NCBI RefSeq assembly: GCF_014764385.1
Contig: NZ_CP061714.1
Coordinates: forward strand, 1,240,001 to 1,304,000
DNA from: Luteimonas sp. MC1825
GTDB lineage: Bacteria > Pseudomonadota > Gammaproteobacteria > Xanthomonadales > Xanthomonadaceae
Length of the DNA stretch: 64,000 nt
Direction: 5' to 3'
Positions within the stretch are counted from its first letter, which is position 1. Every line of letters starts with the position of its first letter. Below, piece after piece: positions 20,157-31,474 of the stretch. Made by a program: the position numbers and the translations under genes. Below the pieces are notes generated by a model that was given only the letters and a program-made list of their open reading frames with translations, searched no databases and had not been told where the DNA came from.

Positions 20157-20206
20157 GACGTGCCGGCGGTGGTCGCCGCGCCCGCCAATCATCGCCAGGA
20201 GTCTCC

Positions 20207-21298
20207 GTGCACATGCCGTCCCGATTCCCCCGTACTTCGAGCCTGCTCGCCGCAGCCTGCGCCGCGCTGCTCCTGGCCGCCTGCGGCAAGCAGGCGGCGC
20301 CTGCGCAGGAAGCCGGTACCGCGACGCCGCATGCCGACGCGGTGGCCGGCGCGGTCAACCTTTACACCACCCGCGAGCCCGGCCTGATCCAGCCGCTGCT
20401 GGACGCGTTCACCCGCGATACCGGCATCACGGTCAGCACGGTGCTGCTCAAGGACGGGTTGATGGAGCGCCTGAAGGCCGAAGGCGAGCGCTCGGCGGCC
20501 GACGTGCTGATGACCGTCGACACCGGCAACCTGCTTGACGTGGTCGAGGCCGGCCACACCCAGGCAGTGGACTCGGACGTGCTCGAATCCGCAATCCCGG
20601 CGCACCTGCGCGGTGCCGACGGCCACTGGTTCGCGCTTTCGCTGCGCGACCGCGTGCTGTACGCGCACCGCGACCTGGCGCTGGAGTCGTTCGCCTACGA
20701 GGACCTCGCCGACCCCAAGTGGAAGGGCAGGGTGTGCATCCGCTCCGGCCAGCACCCTTACAACACCAGCCTGTTCGCGGCGATGATCGCGCACAACGGC
20801 GAGGAGGCCACCGAGACCTGGCTGCGTGGCGTCAAGGCCAACCTGGCGCGCAAGGCGGCCGGCGGCGACCGCGATGTCGCCCGCGACATCCTCGCCGGCA
20901 TCTGCGACATCGGCCTGGCCAACGCCTACTACGTCGGCCGCATGAAGAACGCCGAGCCGGGTTCCGAGCAGCACCAGTGGGGCGAGGCCATCAAGGTCAT
21001 CCGCCCGGTGTTCGCCGACGGCGGCGGCACGCACGTCAACATCAGCGGCGCGGCAATTGCGCGACATGCGCCGAACCGCGACAACGCGGTGCGGTTGCTG
21101 GAATACCTGGTCTCCGACGAGGCGCAGAGCCTGTACGCGCGTGCCAACTACGAGTATCCGGTGAAGGCCGGCGTGGAACTGGATCCGGTGGTGGCGAGCT
21201 TCGGCGAGCTGCGCGTCGACCCGTTGCCGCTGACCGAGGTGGTGCGCCATCGCCGCCAGGCCAGCGAACTGGTCGACAAGGTGGGCTTCGACAACTGA
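20207..21298 (+). CDS. Ferric iron ABC transporter, substrate-binding lipoprotein
   Basis: A 363-residue periplasmic iron-binding protein of the FbpA/FutA type. The lipobox LLAACGKQ is at about residue 26; the mature chain starts with the family VNLYTTREPGLIQPLL and continues DTGITVSTVLLKDGLMERL. Conserved tyrosines that ligate Fe(III) in the family are present near HPYNTSLFAAMIA and in LANAYYVGRM (YY pair). GTG at 20207 has AGGAG five bases upstream; an ATG two codons later is also possible. It is first in a three-gene operon with permease and ATPase and lies behind a Fur-like box. Confidence 0.93.
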   Translation: MHMPSRFPRTSSLLAAACAALLLAACGKQAAPAQEAGTATPHADAVAGAVNLYTTREPGLIQPLLDAFTRDTGITVSTVLLKDGLMERLKAEGERSAADVLMTVDTGNLLDVVEAGHTQAVDSDVLESAIPAHLRGADGHWFALSLRDRVLYAHRDLALESFAYEDLADPKWKGRVCIRSGQHPYNTSLFAAMIAHNGEEATETWLRGVKANLARKAAGGDRDVARDILAGICDIGLANAYYVGRMKNAEPGSEQHQWGEAIKVIRPVFADGGGTHVNISGAAIARHAPNRDNAVRLLEYLVSDEAQSLYARANYEYPVKAGVELDPVVASFGELRVDPLPLTEVVRHRRQASELVDKVGFDN

Positions 21299-21341
21299 AC
21301 CGGTGCCGGTCCCGCGTGCCGGTCCGGCCGACGCCCAGCGC

Positions 21342-23023
21342 ATGACGCTTCACGCAAACCGCGGTGCCGCGGCGGCGCTGCGCCGCCTCGACCCATGGCA
21401 GCTGGCCGCGGCAGGCATCGCCGCGGTGGTGCTGCTGCCGCTGCTGTCGCTGGCCTGGACCGCGCTGCAGGGCAGCGCCGGCATGTGGTCGCATGTCGCG
21501 GTGCACGTCTTGCCGACCGCCGCGCGCAACACCTTGCTGCTGCTGGGCGGCGTGGGCGTGCTGGTGGTGGCGATCGGCACCGGCGCGGCCTGGCTGGTCA
21601 CCGCCTATGACTTCCCGGGCCGGCGCACGCTGGCGTGGGCATTGCTGCTGCCGCTGGCGGTGCCGACGTACATCGTGGCGTTCGCCTACCTGGACCTGCT
21701 GCATCCGCTGGGCCCGGTGCAGGGCGTGGTGCGCGCGCTGCTGGGCTACGACAGCCCGCGCGACTTCCGCCTGCCCGACATCCGCTCGCTGGCCGGTTGC
21801 ATCGTGCTGCTCGGCTTCGTGCTGTATCCCTACGTGTACCTGACCACGCGCGCGATGTTCATGACCCAGGCGGCCGGGCTGATCGAGGCCGCGCGCACGC
21901 TGGGCGCCTCGCCGGCGGCGGTGTTCCGGCGCGTGGCGCTGCCGCTGGCGCGGCCCGCGATCGCGGTGGGCACGGCACTGGCGCTGATGGAGGCGCTCAA
22001 CGACATCGGCGCCTCCGAATTCCTCGGCGTGCAGACGCTTACCGTGGCGGTGTACACGACCTGGATCACCCGTAGCGACCTGCCCGGTGCCGCGCAGATC
22101 GCGCTGTCGATGCTGGTGGTGGTGGTGGCGCTGCTGGCGCTGGAGCGCCACGCACGCCGCCGCCAGCGCTACGCCTCCGGACAGCGGCCGCGGCCGATGC
22201 AGCCGCTGCGGCTGCGTGGTGGCCGTGCGGTGCTGGCCTTCTCGCTCGCGCTGCTGCCGGTGGTGGTGGGCTTCGTGCTGCCGGCCGCCTACCTGGTGGT
22301 GGAGACATTGGCGCGGATGGGCAACGGCGGGGTGTCGCCGCAGTTGCTGGCGAGCACGCGCAACACGGTGCTGGTGGCGGTGGCCGCGACCCTGGCCACG
22401 GTGTTCGCCGGCCTGGTGATGGCGTGGGCGCTGCGGCTTGCGCAGGGCCGTCGCCGCGAGGCATCCGCCGCGCTGAGGCTGCGGGCGGCAAGCCTCGGCT
22501 ACGCCGTGCCCGGCACGGTGCTGGCGATCGGCCTGCTGATGCCGCTGGCGTGGTTCGACGATGGTGCCAACCTGGCGCTGCGCGCGCTCGGCATGGAACC
22601 GCGGATGCTGCTGATGGGCTCGATGGCGGCGCTGGTGCTGGTGTACCTGCTGCGCTTCCTGGCGATCGCGGCCGGCGGCATCGAATCCGGCCTGGCGCGT
22701 ATCCCGCCGTCGCTCGACCAGGCTGCGGCCAGCCTCGGCCACCGTGCCGGCGCGACCCTGCGCCGCGTGCACCTGCCACTGCTGCGCCCGTCGCTGGCCG
22801 CGGCCGCGCTGCTGGTGTTCGTGGACGCGATGAAGGAACTGTCGGCGACGCTGCTGCTGCGGCCGCTGGATTTCGAGACACTGGCGACCTGGCTGTATGC
22901 CGAGGCATCGCGTGGCACCTACGAGGAGGGAGCGGTGGCGGCATTGCTGATCGTGCTGGTGGGACTGTTGCCGGTGGTGCTGCTGGCACGCACCGGGCTG
23001 CGTTTCGGCCAGGAGCGCGCGTC

Positions 23024-23027
<4 letters not shown>
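21342..23027 (+). CDS. Ferric iron ABC transporter, fused permease (FbpB-like)
   Basis: A long permease with two tandem BinPT-type halves, together about 12 predicted transmembrane helices. Each half carries an EAA-type loop for ATPase contact: EAARTLGASPAAVFRRVALPLARPAI in the first, and DQAAASLGHRAGATLRRVHLPLLRPSL in the second. The tandem layout is that of SfuB/FbpB permeases. ATG at 21342 gives the natural start; an in-frame GTG at 21303 would add 13 residues, and neither has a clear ribosome-binding site. Its stop overlaps the ATPase start by 4 bp. Confidence 0.92.
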
Positions 23028-25229
<2,202 letters not shown>

Positions 25230-25317
25230 CCGCGCGGCCTGCATCAGGCGTTGAAAGCGCCCGCCGCCGGCCGCATGGCATACTTCCCCGCTGATTTCCG
25301 CCTTGATGGATGAACCC

Positions 25318-25668
25318 ATGAGCCTGCCCAACCCGCTCGACCTGCTGATCGCCCCCGCCTATGCCCAGGCCGCCGCCCCGGCCGCGGCGCCGAGCATGCT
25401 CACCACCCTCGCGTTCCCGGTGATCCTGCTGCTGATCATGTATTTCCTGATGATCCGCCCGCAGATGAAGCGCGCCAAGGAGCATCGCGGCATGCTGGAA
25501 AAGCTCGCGGTCGGCGACGAAGTGATCACCAGCGGCGGCATCGCCGGCGTGGTGCGCAACATCGGCGACAGCTTCCTGACCGTCGAGATCGCCAACGGCG
25601 TCGAGATCCGCGTGCAGAAGGGTTCGGTCGGCAACGTCCTGCCCAAGGGCACGCTCAAGGCGGCCTGA
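25318..25668 (+). CDS. yajC: Sec translocase accessory protein YajC
   Basis: A 116-residue single-span inner-membrane protein. After an alanine-rich N-terminus comes the transmembrane helix LAFPVILLLIMYFLM, then the basic IRPQMKRAKEH and the soluble domain VGDEVITSGGIAGVV and VRVQKG-like segment typical of YajC. It associates with SecDF-SecYEG and precedes secD by 99 bp. ATG at 25318 is preferred over one five codons earlier. Confidence 0.97.
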   Translation: MSLPNPLDLLIAPAYAQAAAPAAAPSMLTTLAFPVILLLIMYFLMIRPQMKRAKEHRGMLEKLAVGDEVITSGGIAGVVRNIGDSFLTVEIANGVEIRVQKGSVGNVLPKGTLKAA

Positions 25669-25767
25669 CCGCCGCCACACGCTCTCCCGAGCCCGGCGAG
25701 CGGTTCCGCCGCCGGGCCCCGACCATGTCGCTCCCGTCCGCGGGAAGACCTCCCGCAAGACGAAGCC

Positions 25768-27630
25768 ATGCTTGAATTTCCCCGCTGGAAGTACGTCGTC
25801 ATCCTCATCGTGGTGCTGTTGAGCGCGCTGTACGCGCTGCCCAACATCTATCCGCAGGATCCCTCCGTGCAGATCACCGCCAACCGCGGCGCCACCATCG
25901 GCGCCGAGCTGCGCGGCAAGGTGGACGCCGCGCTGGCCGAAGCGGGCGTCACCGCCAAGGCGGTCGATACCGACGACAAGGAAATGATGGTGCGGCTGGC
26001 CAGCCTGTCCGACCAGACGCTGGTCGCCGACGCGCTGCGCCCGGTGCTGGGCGAGGACTACATCGTCGCGCTCAACCTCGCGTCCACCGTGCCGGCGTGG
26101 CTGGAAGCCGTCGGCGCGCGGCCCATGCTGCTGGGCCTGGACCTGCAGGGCGGCGTGCATTTCGTGCTGCAGGTGGACCAGAAGGCGGCGCTGGACAAGC
26201 GCCTTGATGCCTACGCCGACGAGATCCGCGCGGTGCTGCGCGACAACCGCATCCGCTACGAGTCGGTGGAGCGCACCGCCGGCGGCGTGACCGTCGCCAA
26301 CCTGGCCGATGCCGCCGACGCCGACCGCGCCATGCGCCTGCTGGCCACCGCGCAGCCGACGCTGCTGCGCGAGGCGGTCGGCAAGCGCATCACCACCCGC
26401 GTCCCGGACGTCGAACTCAACCAGATCTCCACCGACGCGATCGACCAGAACATCACCACGCTGCGCAACCGCATCGACGAGATCGGCGTGGGCGACCCGG
26501 TGATCACCCGCCAGGGCGCCGACCGCGTGGTGGTGCAGCTGCCCGGCGTGCAGGACACGGCCGAGGCCAAGCGCATGATCGGCGCGACCGCCACGCTGGA
26601 ATACCGCGCGGTGGTGGACGGCGATCCCTTCGACGCGGTGGCCAGCGGCAACGTGCCGCCCGAGGCGCGCGTGTACTACCGCCGCGAAGTCGGCGTCGAC
26701 GGCCGCCCGATCCCGGTGCTGCTCAACAAGCGCGTGATCGCCTCGGGCGAGCAGATGGTCACCGCGCAGTCGACCCTGGACGAGAACGGCATGCCGGCGG
26801 TGAGCGTGACGCTCAACAACCTCGGCGGCCAGCGCATGTTCGACTTCACCTCGATGAGCGTCGGCAAGCCCATGGCGGTGGTGTACATCGAGCGCATCCC
26901 GCAGCTGACGACAAATGCCGCCGGCGAGGAAGTGCGCAGCTTCCGCGTCAGCGAAGAGGTGATCTCGGTCGCCAACATCAACGGCGTGTTCGGCAAGCAG
27001 TTCCAGACCACGGGCCTGGAGAAGGCCGAGGCCGACGGCCTGGCGCGCCTGCTGCGCTCGGGTTCGCTGGCGGCGCCTATGGACTTCATCGAAGAGCGCA
27101 TCGTCGGCCCCAGCCTCGGCAAGGAAAACGTCGCGCGCGGCACCACGGCGGTGCTCTACGCCTTCGTGTTCACCCTGCTGTTCTTCGGCATCTACTACCG
27201 CATGTTCGGCCTGTTCACCTGCATCGCGCTGCTGCTCAACCTGCTGATGGTGGTCGCGATCATGAGCCTGTTCGGTGCCACCATGTCGCTGCCGGGCTTC
27301 GCCGGCCTGGCGCTGTCCATCGGCATGTCGGTGGACGCCAACGTGCTCATCAACGAACGCATACGCGAGGAGTTGCGCGCGGGCATGCCGGCACGGGCGG
27401 CGATCGCCAACGGCTACGACAAGGCCTCGGGCACCATCTTCGACTCCAACATGACCGCACTGCTGGCCGGCATCGCGCTGTTCGCGTTCGGCACCGGGCC
27501 GCTGAAGGGCTTCGCGGTGACGATGGTGATCGGCATCCTGACCTCGGTGTTCACCGCGGTGACGGTGTCGCGCGGCATCGCCACGCTGGTGTACGGCGGG
27601 CGCAAGAAACTCACCACCCTGCCCATCTGA
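25768..27630 (+). CDS. secD: Protein translocase subunit SecD
   Basis: A 620-residue inner-membrane protein with an N-terminal helix, a large periplasmic domain, and five C-terminal helices. Conserved motifs are LGLDLQGGVHF after the first helix, the P1 head region, and the membrane-core signatures NVARGTTAVLYAF, LPGFAGLALSIGMSVDANVLINERIREEL. SecDF uses proton-motive force to complete protein export. Strict neighbour order with secF (13 bp apart) confirms it. Confidence 0.98.
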   Translation: MLEFPRWKYVVILIVVLLSALYALPNIYPQDPSVQITANRGATIGAELRGKVDAALAEAGVTAKAVDTDDKEMMVRLASLSDQTLVADALRPVLGEDYIVALNLASTVPAWLEAVGARPMLLGLDLQGGVHFVLQVDQKAALDKRLDAYADEIRAVLRDNRIRYESVERTAGGVTVANLADAADADRAMRLLATAQPTLLREAVGKRITTRVPDVELNQISTDAIDQNITTLRNRIDEIGVGDPVITRQGADRVVVQLPGVQDTAEAKRMIGATATLEYRAVVDGDPFDAVASGNVPPEARVYYRREVGVDGRPIPVLLNKRVIASGEQMVTAQSTLDENGMPAVSVTLNNLGGQRMFDFTSMSVGKPMAVVYIERIPQLTTNAAGEEVRSFRVSEEVISVANINGVFGKQFQTTGLEKAEADGLARLLRSGSLAAPMDFIEERIVGPSLGKENVARGTTAVLYAFVFTLLFFGIYYRMFGLFTCIALLLNLLMVVAIMSLFGATMSLPGFAGLALSIGMSVDANVLINERIREELRAGMPARAAIANGYDKASGTIFDSNMTALLAGIALFAFGTGPLKGFAVTMVIGILTSVFTAVTVSRGIATLVYGGRKKLTTLPI

Positions 27631-27643
27631 CGGGAACACGACC

Positions 27644-28609
27644 ATGACCATTTTCCCGTTGCGGCTGATCCCGGCCACCCCGAACATCGACTTCATGCGC
27701 CTTCGCTGGGTGTCGGTGCTGCTGTCGCTGGCGCTCACCATCGGCTCGATCGCGGCGATCGCCGGCATCGGCTTCAACTACGCGCTGGATTTCACCGGCG
27801 GCACCGTGGTGGAGCTGCGCTTCGAGCAGGCGGCCGACGTCGACGGCGTGCGCGAACGCCTGGAGGCGGCCGGCTACGGCAGCGCGCAGGTGCAGACCTA
27901 CGGCAGCGGCAGCGACCTGCTGGTGCGCCTGCAGCCGCGTGACGGCGAGACCAGCGCCGACGCCAATGCGCGCACCGCCGAGGAAGTCCGCGCGGCGGCC
28001 TCCGCCGACGGCAATGAGGCGACCATCCAGGGCAACGCGTTCGTCGGGCCGCAGGTCGGCCGCGAGCTGGCCTGGAACGGGCTGTACGCGCTGCTGTTCG
28101 TGGTGGTCGGGTTCCTGATCTACATCGGCTTCCGGTTCGAGTGGAAGTTCGCGGTCGCGGCCATCGTCACCACCTTGAACGACGTGCTGATCGTCGCCGG
28201 GTTCTTTGCGGTCACCGGGCGCGAGTTCGACCTCACGGTGCTGGCCGGCCTGCTGTCGGTGATGGGCTTCTCGATCAACGACACCATCGTGGTGTTCGAC
28301 CGCGTGCGCGAGAACTTCCGCAGCATGCGCGCGCCGCCGCACGAGGTGCTGAACGCGTCGATCAACCAGACCCTGTCGCGCACCATCATCACTTCGGTGG
28401 CGGCGTTCCTGACGGTGTTCGCGCTGTACCTGTACGGCGGCGGGTCGCTGCAGGGCATGTCGTCGGCGATGATGATCGGCATCGTGTTCGGCACGCTGTC
28501 GTCGATCTTCGCGGCCTGCCCGCTGCTGACCATGGGCTTCCTGAAGGTCACCAAGCAGGACCTGCTGCCGAAGGCCCGTGACGACGAGGAACTCGCCCGC
28601 CGGCCCTGA
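27644..28609 (+). CDS. secF: Protein translocase subunit SecF
   Basis: A 321-residue partner of SecD with six predicted transmembrane helices. The periplasmic DFTGGTVVELRF motif follows helix 1, and the membrane core contains VGREL, VMGFSINDTIVVFDRVREN and LNQTLSRTI-like INQTLSRTIITS. It is the last gene of the tgt-yajC-secDF run and is followed by a strong terminator. Confidence 0.98.
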   Translation: MTIFPLRLIPATPNIDFMRLRWVSVLLSLALTIGSIAAIAGIGFNYALDFTGGTVVELRFEQAADVDGVRERLEAAGYGSAQVQTYGSGSDLLVRLQPRDGETSADANARTAEEVRAAASADGNEATIQGNAFVGPQVGRELAWNGLYALLFVVVGFLIYIGFRFEWKFAVAAIVTTLNDVLIVAGFFAVTGREFDLTVLAGLLSVMGFSINDTIVVFDRVRENFRSMRAPPHEVLNASINQTLSRTIITSVAAFLTVFALYLYGGGSLQGMSSAMMIGIVFGTLSSIFAACPLLTMGFLKVTKQDLLPKARDDEELARRP

Positions 28610-28656
28610 TCGCCCGCGTCTCCGTGCCCCGGAGCGCGGGGCTGGGTGCACGTACG

Positions 28657-28686
28657 AAAAACCCCGCATCGTGCGGGGTTTTTTTG
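28657..28686. terminator. Bidirectional intrinsic terminator between secF and suhB
   Basis: An 8-bp stem ACCCCGCA / TGCGGGGT with a TCG loop (28661-28679) is flanked by five A residues upstream and seven Ts downstream. It lies 48 bp after the secF stop and can end transcription from both converging genes. Confidence 0.92.
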
Positions 28687-28781
28687 TCAGCCATCGCTCT
28701 CCGAAAGACCTGCTTTTCTTCGCGTCCTCAGCGAGCTTCGCGAGACAAAGGCTTCATCCATCCGCCACCAGCCCCCAAGGT

Positions 28782-29606
28782 TCAGAACGCGGCCGCGTAG
28801 CCCGAGGCTTCGATGGTCTTCTGCAGGGCGTCGGCCAGCTTGAGGTTGCCGGCCAGCACCTGGCGGCTCTGCATGGCGATGTGCATCGGGCCGAGTGCGG
28901 CGCCGCGGAAGTCGCTGACGCGGCCGCCGGCTTCGCGCACCAGCAGGATGCCGGCGGCGACGTCCCACACCTGCACGCCGGCCTCGAAGTAGCCGTCGGT
29001 GCGCCCGGCGGCCACGTAGGCCAGGTCGAGCGCGGCGGAGCCCGTGCGGCGGATGTCCTCGGCCGTCGCCAGCACCTGGCGCATGCAGTCGAACTGCGCG
29101 GCCACGCGCGCGCGTTCGCGCGGCGCGAAGCCGGTGGTGATGGTGGCGCCGGCCAGGTCCTTGCGCTCGCCGATGCGGATGCGATGGCCGTTGAGCTGCG
29201 CACCGCTGCCGCGGCTGGCGGTGAAGAGCTCGTTGCGCAGCGGGTCGAAGATCACCGCATGCAGCGGCTCGGGACCCTCGCACAGCGCGATCGAGACGCA
29301 CCAGTGCGGAAAGCCGCGCAGGTAGTTGCTGGTACCGTCCAGCGGATCGATGACCCAGGTGTAGCGGCTTGGCCCGCGGCTGCCCTTGAGGGCCCCGCCT
29401 TCCTCGCCGAGCACGGCGTACTCCGGATAGGCGCGACGCAGTTCCTTGATCACCGCGGCTTCGGCCAGTCCGTCGACCTCGCTGGCGTAGTCCATCCGTT
29501 CCTTCTCGACCACGTTGAGTGCGTCGAGCTTGTTCATGTTGCGCAACAGGACGTTGCCGCCGGAGCGGGCCGCCTTGACCATGATGTTGACAGCAGGTTG
29601 TAGCAT
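28782..29606 (-). CDS. suhB: Inositol-1-monophosphatase SuhB
   Basis: A 274-residue Mg2+/Li+-sensitive phosphatase. Metal-binding motifs are GEEGG, the signature D-x-L-D-G-T-x-N in [15 protein letters not shown], and the second signature [15 protein letters not shown]. In gammaproteobacteria SuhB also acts in rRNA antitermination and ribosome assembly. It starts at ATG 29606 and is divergent from trmJ across 87 bp, a conserved pairing. About 100 bp between its stop and the terminator show no further gene. Confidence 0.97.
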   Translation of the reverse strand: MLQPAVNIMVKAARSGGNVLLRNMNKLDALNVVEKERMDYASEVDGLAEAAVIKELRRAYPEYAVLGEEGGALKGSRGPSRYTWVIDPLDGTSNYLRGFPHWCVSIALCEGPEPLHAVIFDPLRNELFTASRGSGAQLNGHRIRIGERKDLAGATITTGFAPRERARVAAQFDCMRQVLATAEDIRRTGSAALDLAYVAAGRTDGYFEAGVQVWDVAAGILLVREAGGRVSDFRGAALGPMHIAMQSRQVLAGNLKLADALQKTIEASGYAAAF

Positions 29607-29693
29607 CGCGGGCAGGCTCCGGGCGCTTGGGATGGACGGCAGGGGAAAAGAACGGGCGGCTCGAGGCCGTCGCGCAGTTTACCATCCGCACCC

Positions 29694-30473
29694 ATGAACA
29701 TCGCGCAGCCAGTCGGCGAAATCCGCATCGTCCTCGTCGGGACCCAGCATCCGGGCAACATCGGTGCCGCCGCCCGGGCCATCAAGACCATGGGACTGGA
29801 GCGCCTGGTGCTGGTTGCGCCCGAGCGCTACCCGCATGGCGATGCCATCGCGATGGCGGCCGGTGCCGACGACGTGCTGGATGCGGCGCGCATCGTCGGC
29901 AGCCTCGCCGAGGCGGTCGCCGACTGCGCGCTGGTGCTGGGCTGCACCGCGCGCAGCCGGCGCATCGCCCTCGAGGAACTTGCGCCGCGCGCCGCCGCCG
30001 CGCGCCTGCACGACGCCGCGGCCGCGGGTGCGCAGGTGGCGCTGGTGTTCGGCCGCGAACGCACCGGCCTCGACAACGACGAGCTGCAGCTGTGCCATGC
30101 GGCGGTGCATATCCCCGCCAATCCCGACTACAGCTCGCTGAACCTGGCGGCCGCGGTGCAGGTGCTGTCCTACGAACTGCGGATGGCCGCACTGGCAAGC
30201 GACCCGCGGGCCACGCCGGTCGCGCCGTCCGAGGAACCGCGCGACGCGCCGGCCAGCCACGCCGAGCTGGAGGGCTTCTTCGCGCAGTTCGGCGAGACCC
30301 TCGATGCGATCGATTTCCACAAGGGCAGGGCACCGGAGTCGGCGATGCGCAAGCTGCGGCGGATCTTCCTGCGCTGTGGCCTCGACGCGCGCGAGGTACG
30401 CCTGCTGCGCGGCGTGCTCGCCGACGCCCAGCGCATGGCGCGCCTGGCGTCCGCGCCGCCCCCGGGGCCGTGA
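29694..30473 (+). CDS. trmJ: tRNA (cytidine/uridine-2'-O-)-methyltransferase TrmJ
   Basis: A 259-residue SpoU/TrmH-type knotted methyltransferase that 2'-O-methylates position 32 of tRNAs. Motif 1 is HPGNIGAAARAIKTMGL, motif 2 is VFGRERTGLDNDEL, and motif 3 is IPANPDYSSLNLAAAVQVL. The C-terminal extension (about 170-259), required for tRNA binding in TrmJ, is present. It is divergent from suhB. Confidence 0.97.
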   Translation: MNIAQPVGEIRIVLVGTQHPGNIGAAARAIKTMGLERLVLVAPERYPHGDAIAMAAGADDVLDAARIVGSLAEAVADCALVLGCTARSRRIALEELAPRAAAARLHDAAAAGAQVALVFGRERTGLDNDELQLCHAAVHIPANPDYSSLNLAAAVQVLSYELRMAALASDPRATPVAPSEEPRDAPASHAELEGFFAQFGETLDAIDFHKGRAPESAMRKLRRIFLRCGLDAREVRLLRGVLADAQRMARLASAPPPGP

Positions 30474-30553
30474 GTGGCAGGTGCCAGTGCGGGTGTTTTC
30501 CGCTAGGCTGCCACGCTGCACCGACACTGTGACGCGAGCCTCATTTGACCGCG

Positions 30554-31474
30554 ATGTTCCGCCGCCTGCGCCACCTGCCAGCCGCGATGGTCCTGTGCCT
30601 TCTCGCGTTCCTGCCCGCGGCGTCGGCCAACGATGCCGGCGTGCTGGTGCTGGGGCGCATCAGCGACGACCCCGCCGCGCACTACGACCAGCTCAAGCCG
30701 CTGCTTGATTACGTGGTCCCGCGGATGGCGGATGTCGGCATCCGCGAGGGCCGGATCCTGATGGCGCGCGACCTGAAGCAGATGGAGAGCTACCTGCGCC
30801 GCGGCCGCGTGGACTGGGTCACGGAGACCACCGCGAGCGCCCTGCAGCTGCAGACGCGTGCCGGCGCCGAACCGCTGCTGCTCACCGAGCGCAGTGGCGT
30901 GAGTACCTACCGCACGGTGTTCTTCGCGCGCCGCGACAGCGGCATCGACAGCCTCGACGACCTGCGCGGGCGCAGCATCGCCTTCCAGAACCTCAATTCC
31001 ACCAGCGCCTACTACCTGCCGGCGATGGAGATCATCAGCCGTGGCCTGCCGATGGAGATCCTGCTGTCGCCCGGCGACCGCCCGGTGGCAGGCTCGGTGG
31101 GCTACCTGTTCGCGCGTTCGGAGCTCAACATCGCCACCTGGGTGCACAAGCGGCTGGTCGATGCGGGTGCGCTCAGCAACCTCGACTGGGAAAGTCCGCA
31201 GCGCATGCCCGCGAGCTACCGCAGCGACCTGGTGGCGTTCCACGTCACCCCCGACTTCCCGCGCGCGCTGGAGATGGTCCGCGGCGACCTGGAACCCGCG
31301 GTCAAGGCGCGCCTGCGCGAGGTGCTGGCCGCCGCCGCCAACGACCCGGATGCCAGCGAGGCGCTGTTGCGCTTCTTCAACACCACGCGCTTCCTGCCCA
31401 TGGACGCGGCGACCGCGCGCTCACTCGACGTGCTGCGCGCCGGCGTGGCGCGTGTCGGGGCGAAGATCGAATGA
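30554..31474 (+). CDS. Periplasmic PhnD-like substrate-binding protein coupled to c-di-GMP enzyme
   Basis: A 306-residue exported binding protein of the phosphate/phosphonate (PhnD) superfamily. A signal peptide (about residues 1-28) ends at AASA. Characteristic stretches are LGRISDDPAAHYDQLKPLL, a region with DWVTETTASALQL, and the hinge SLDDLRGRSIAFQNLNSTSAYYLP. No ABC permease or ATPase is adjacent; instead its stop overlaps the start of a HAMP-GGDEF-EAL gene (ATGA). It therefore probably serves as the ligand-binding sensor of that signalling protein and not in uptake. The ligand is unknown. ATG at 30554 is preferred over a TTG three codons upstream. Confidence 0.85.
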   Translation: MFRRLRHLPAAMVLCLLAFLPAASANDAGVLVLGRISDDPAAHYDQLKPLLDYVVPRMADVGIREGRILMARDLKQMESYLRRGRVDWVTETTASALQLQTRAGAEPLLLTERSGVSTYRTVFFARRDSGIDSLDDLRGRSIAFQNLNSTSAYYLPAMEIISRGLPMEILLSPGDRPVAGSVGYLFARSELNIATWVHKRLVDAGALSNLDWESPQRMPASYRSDLVAFHVTPDFPRALEMVRGDLEPAVKARLREVLAAAANDPDASEALLRFFNTTRFLPMDAATARSLDVLRAGVARVGAKIE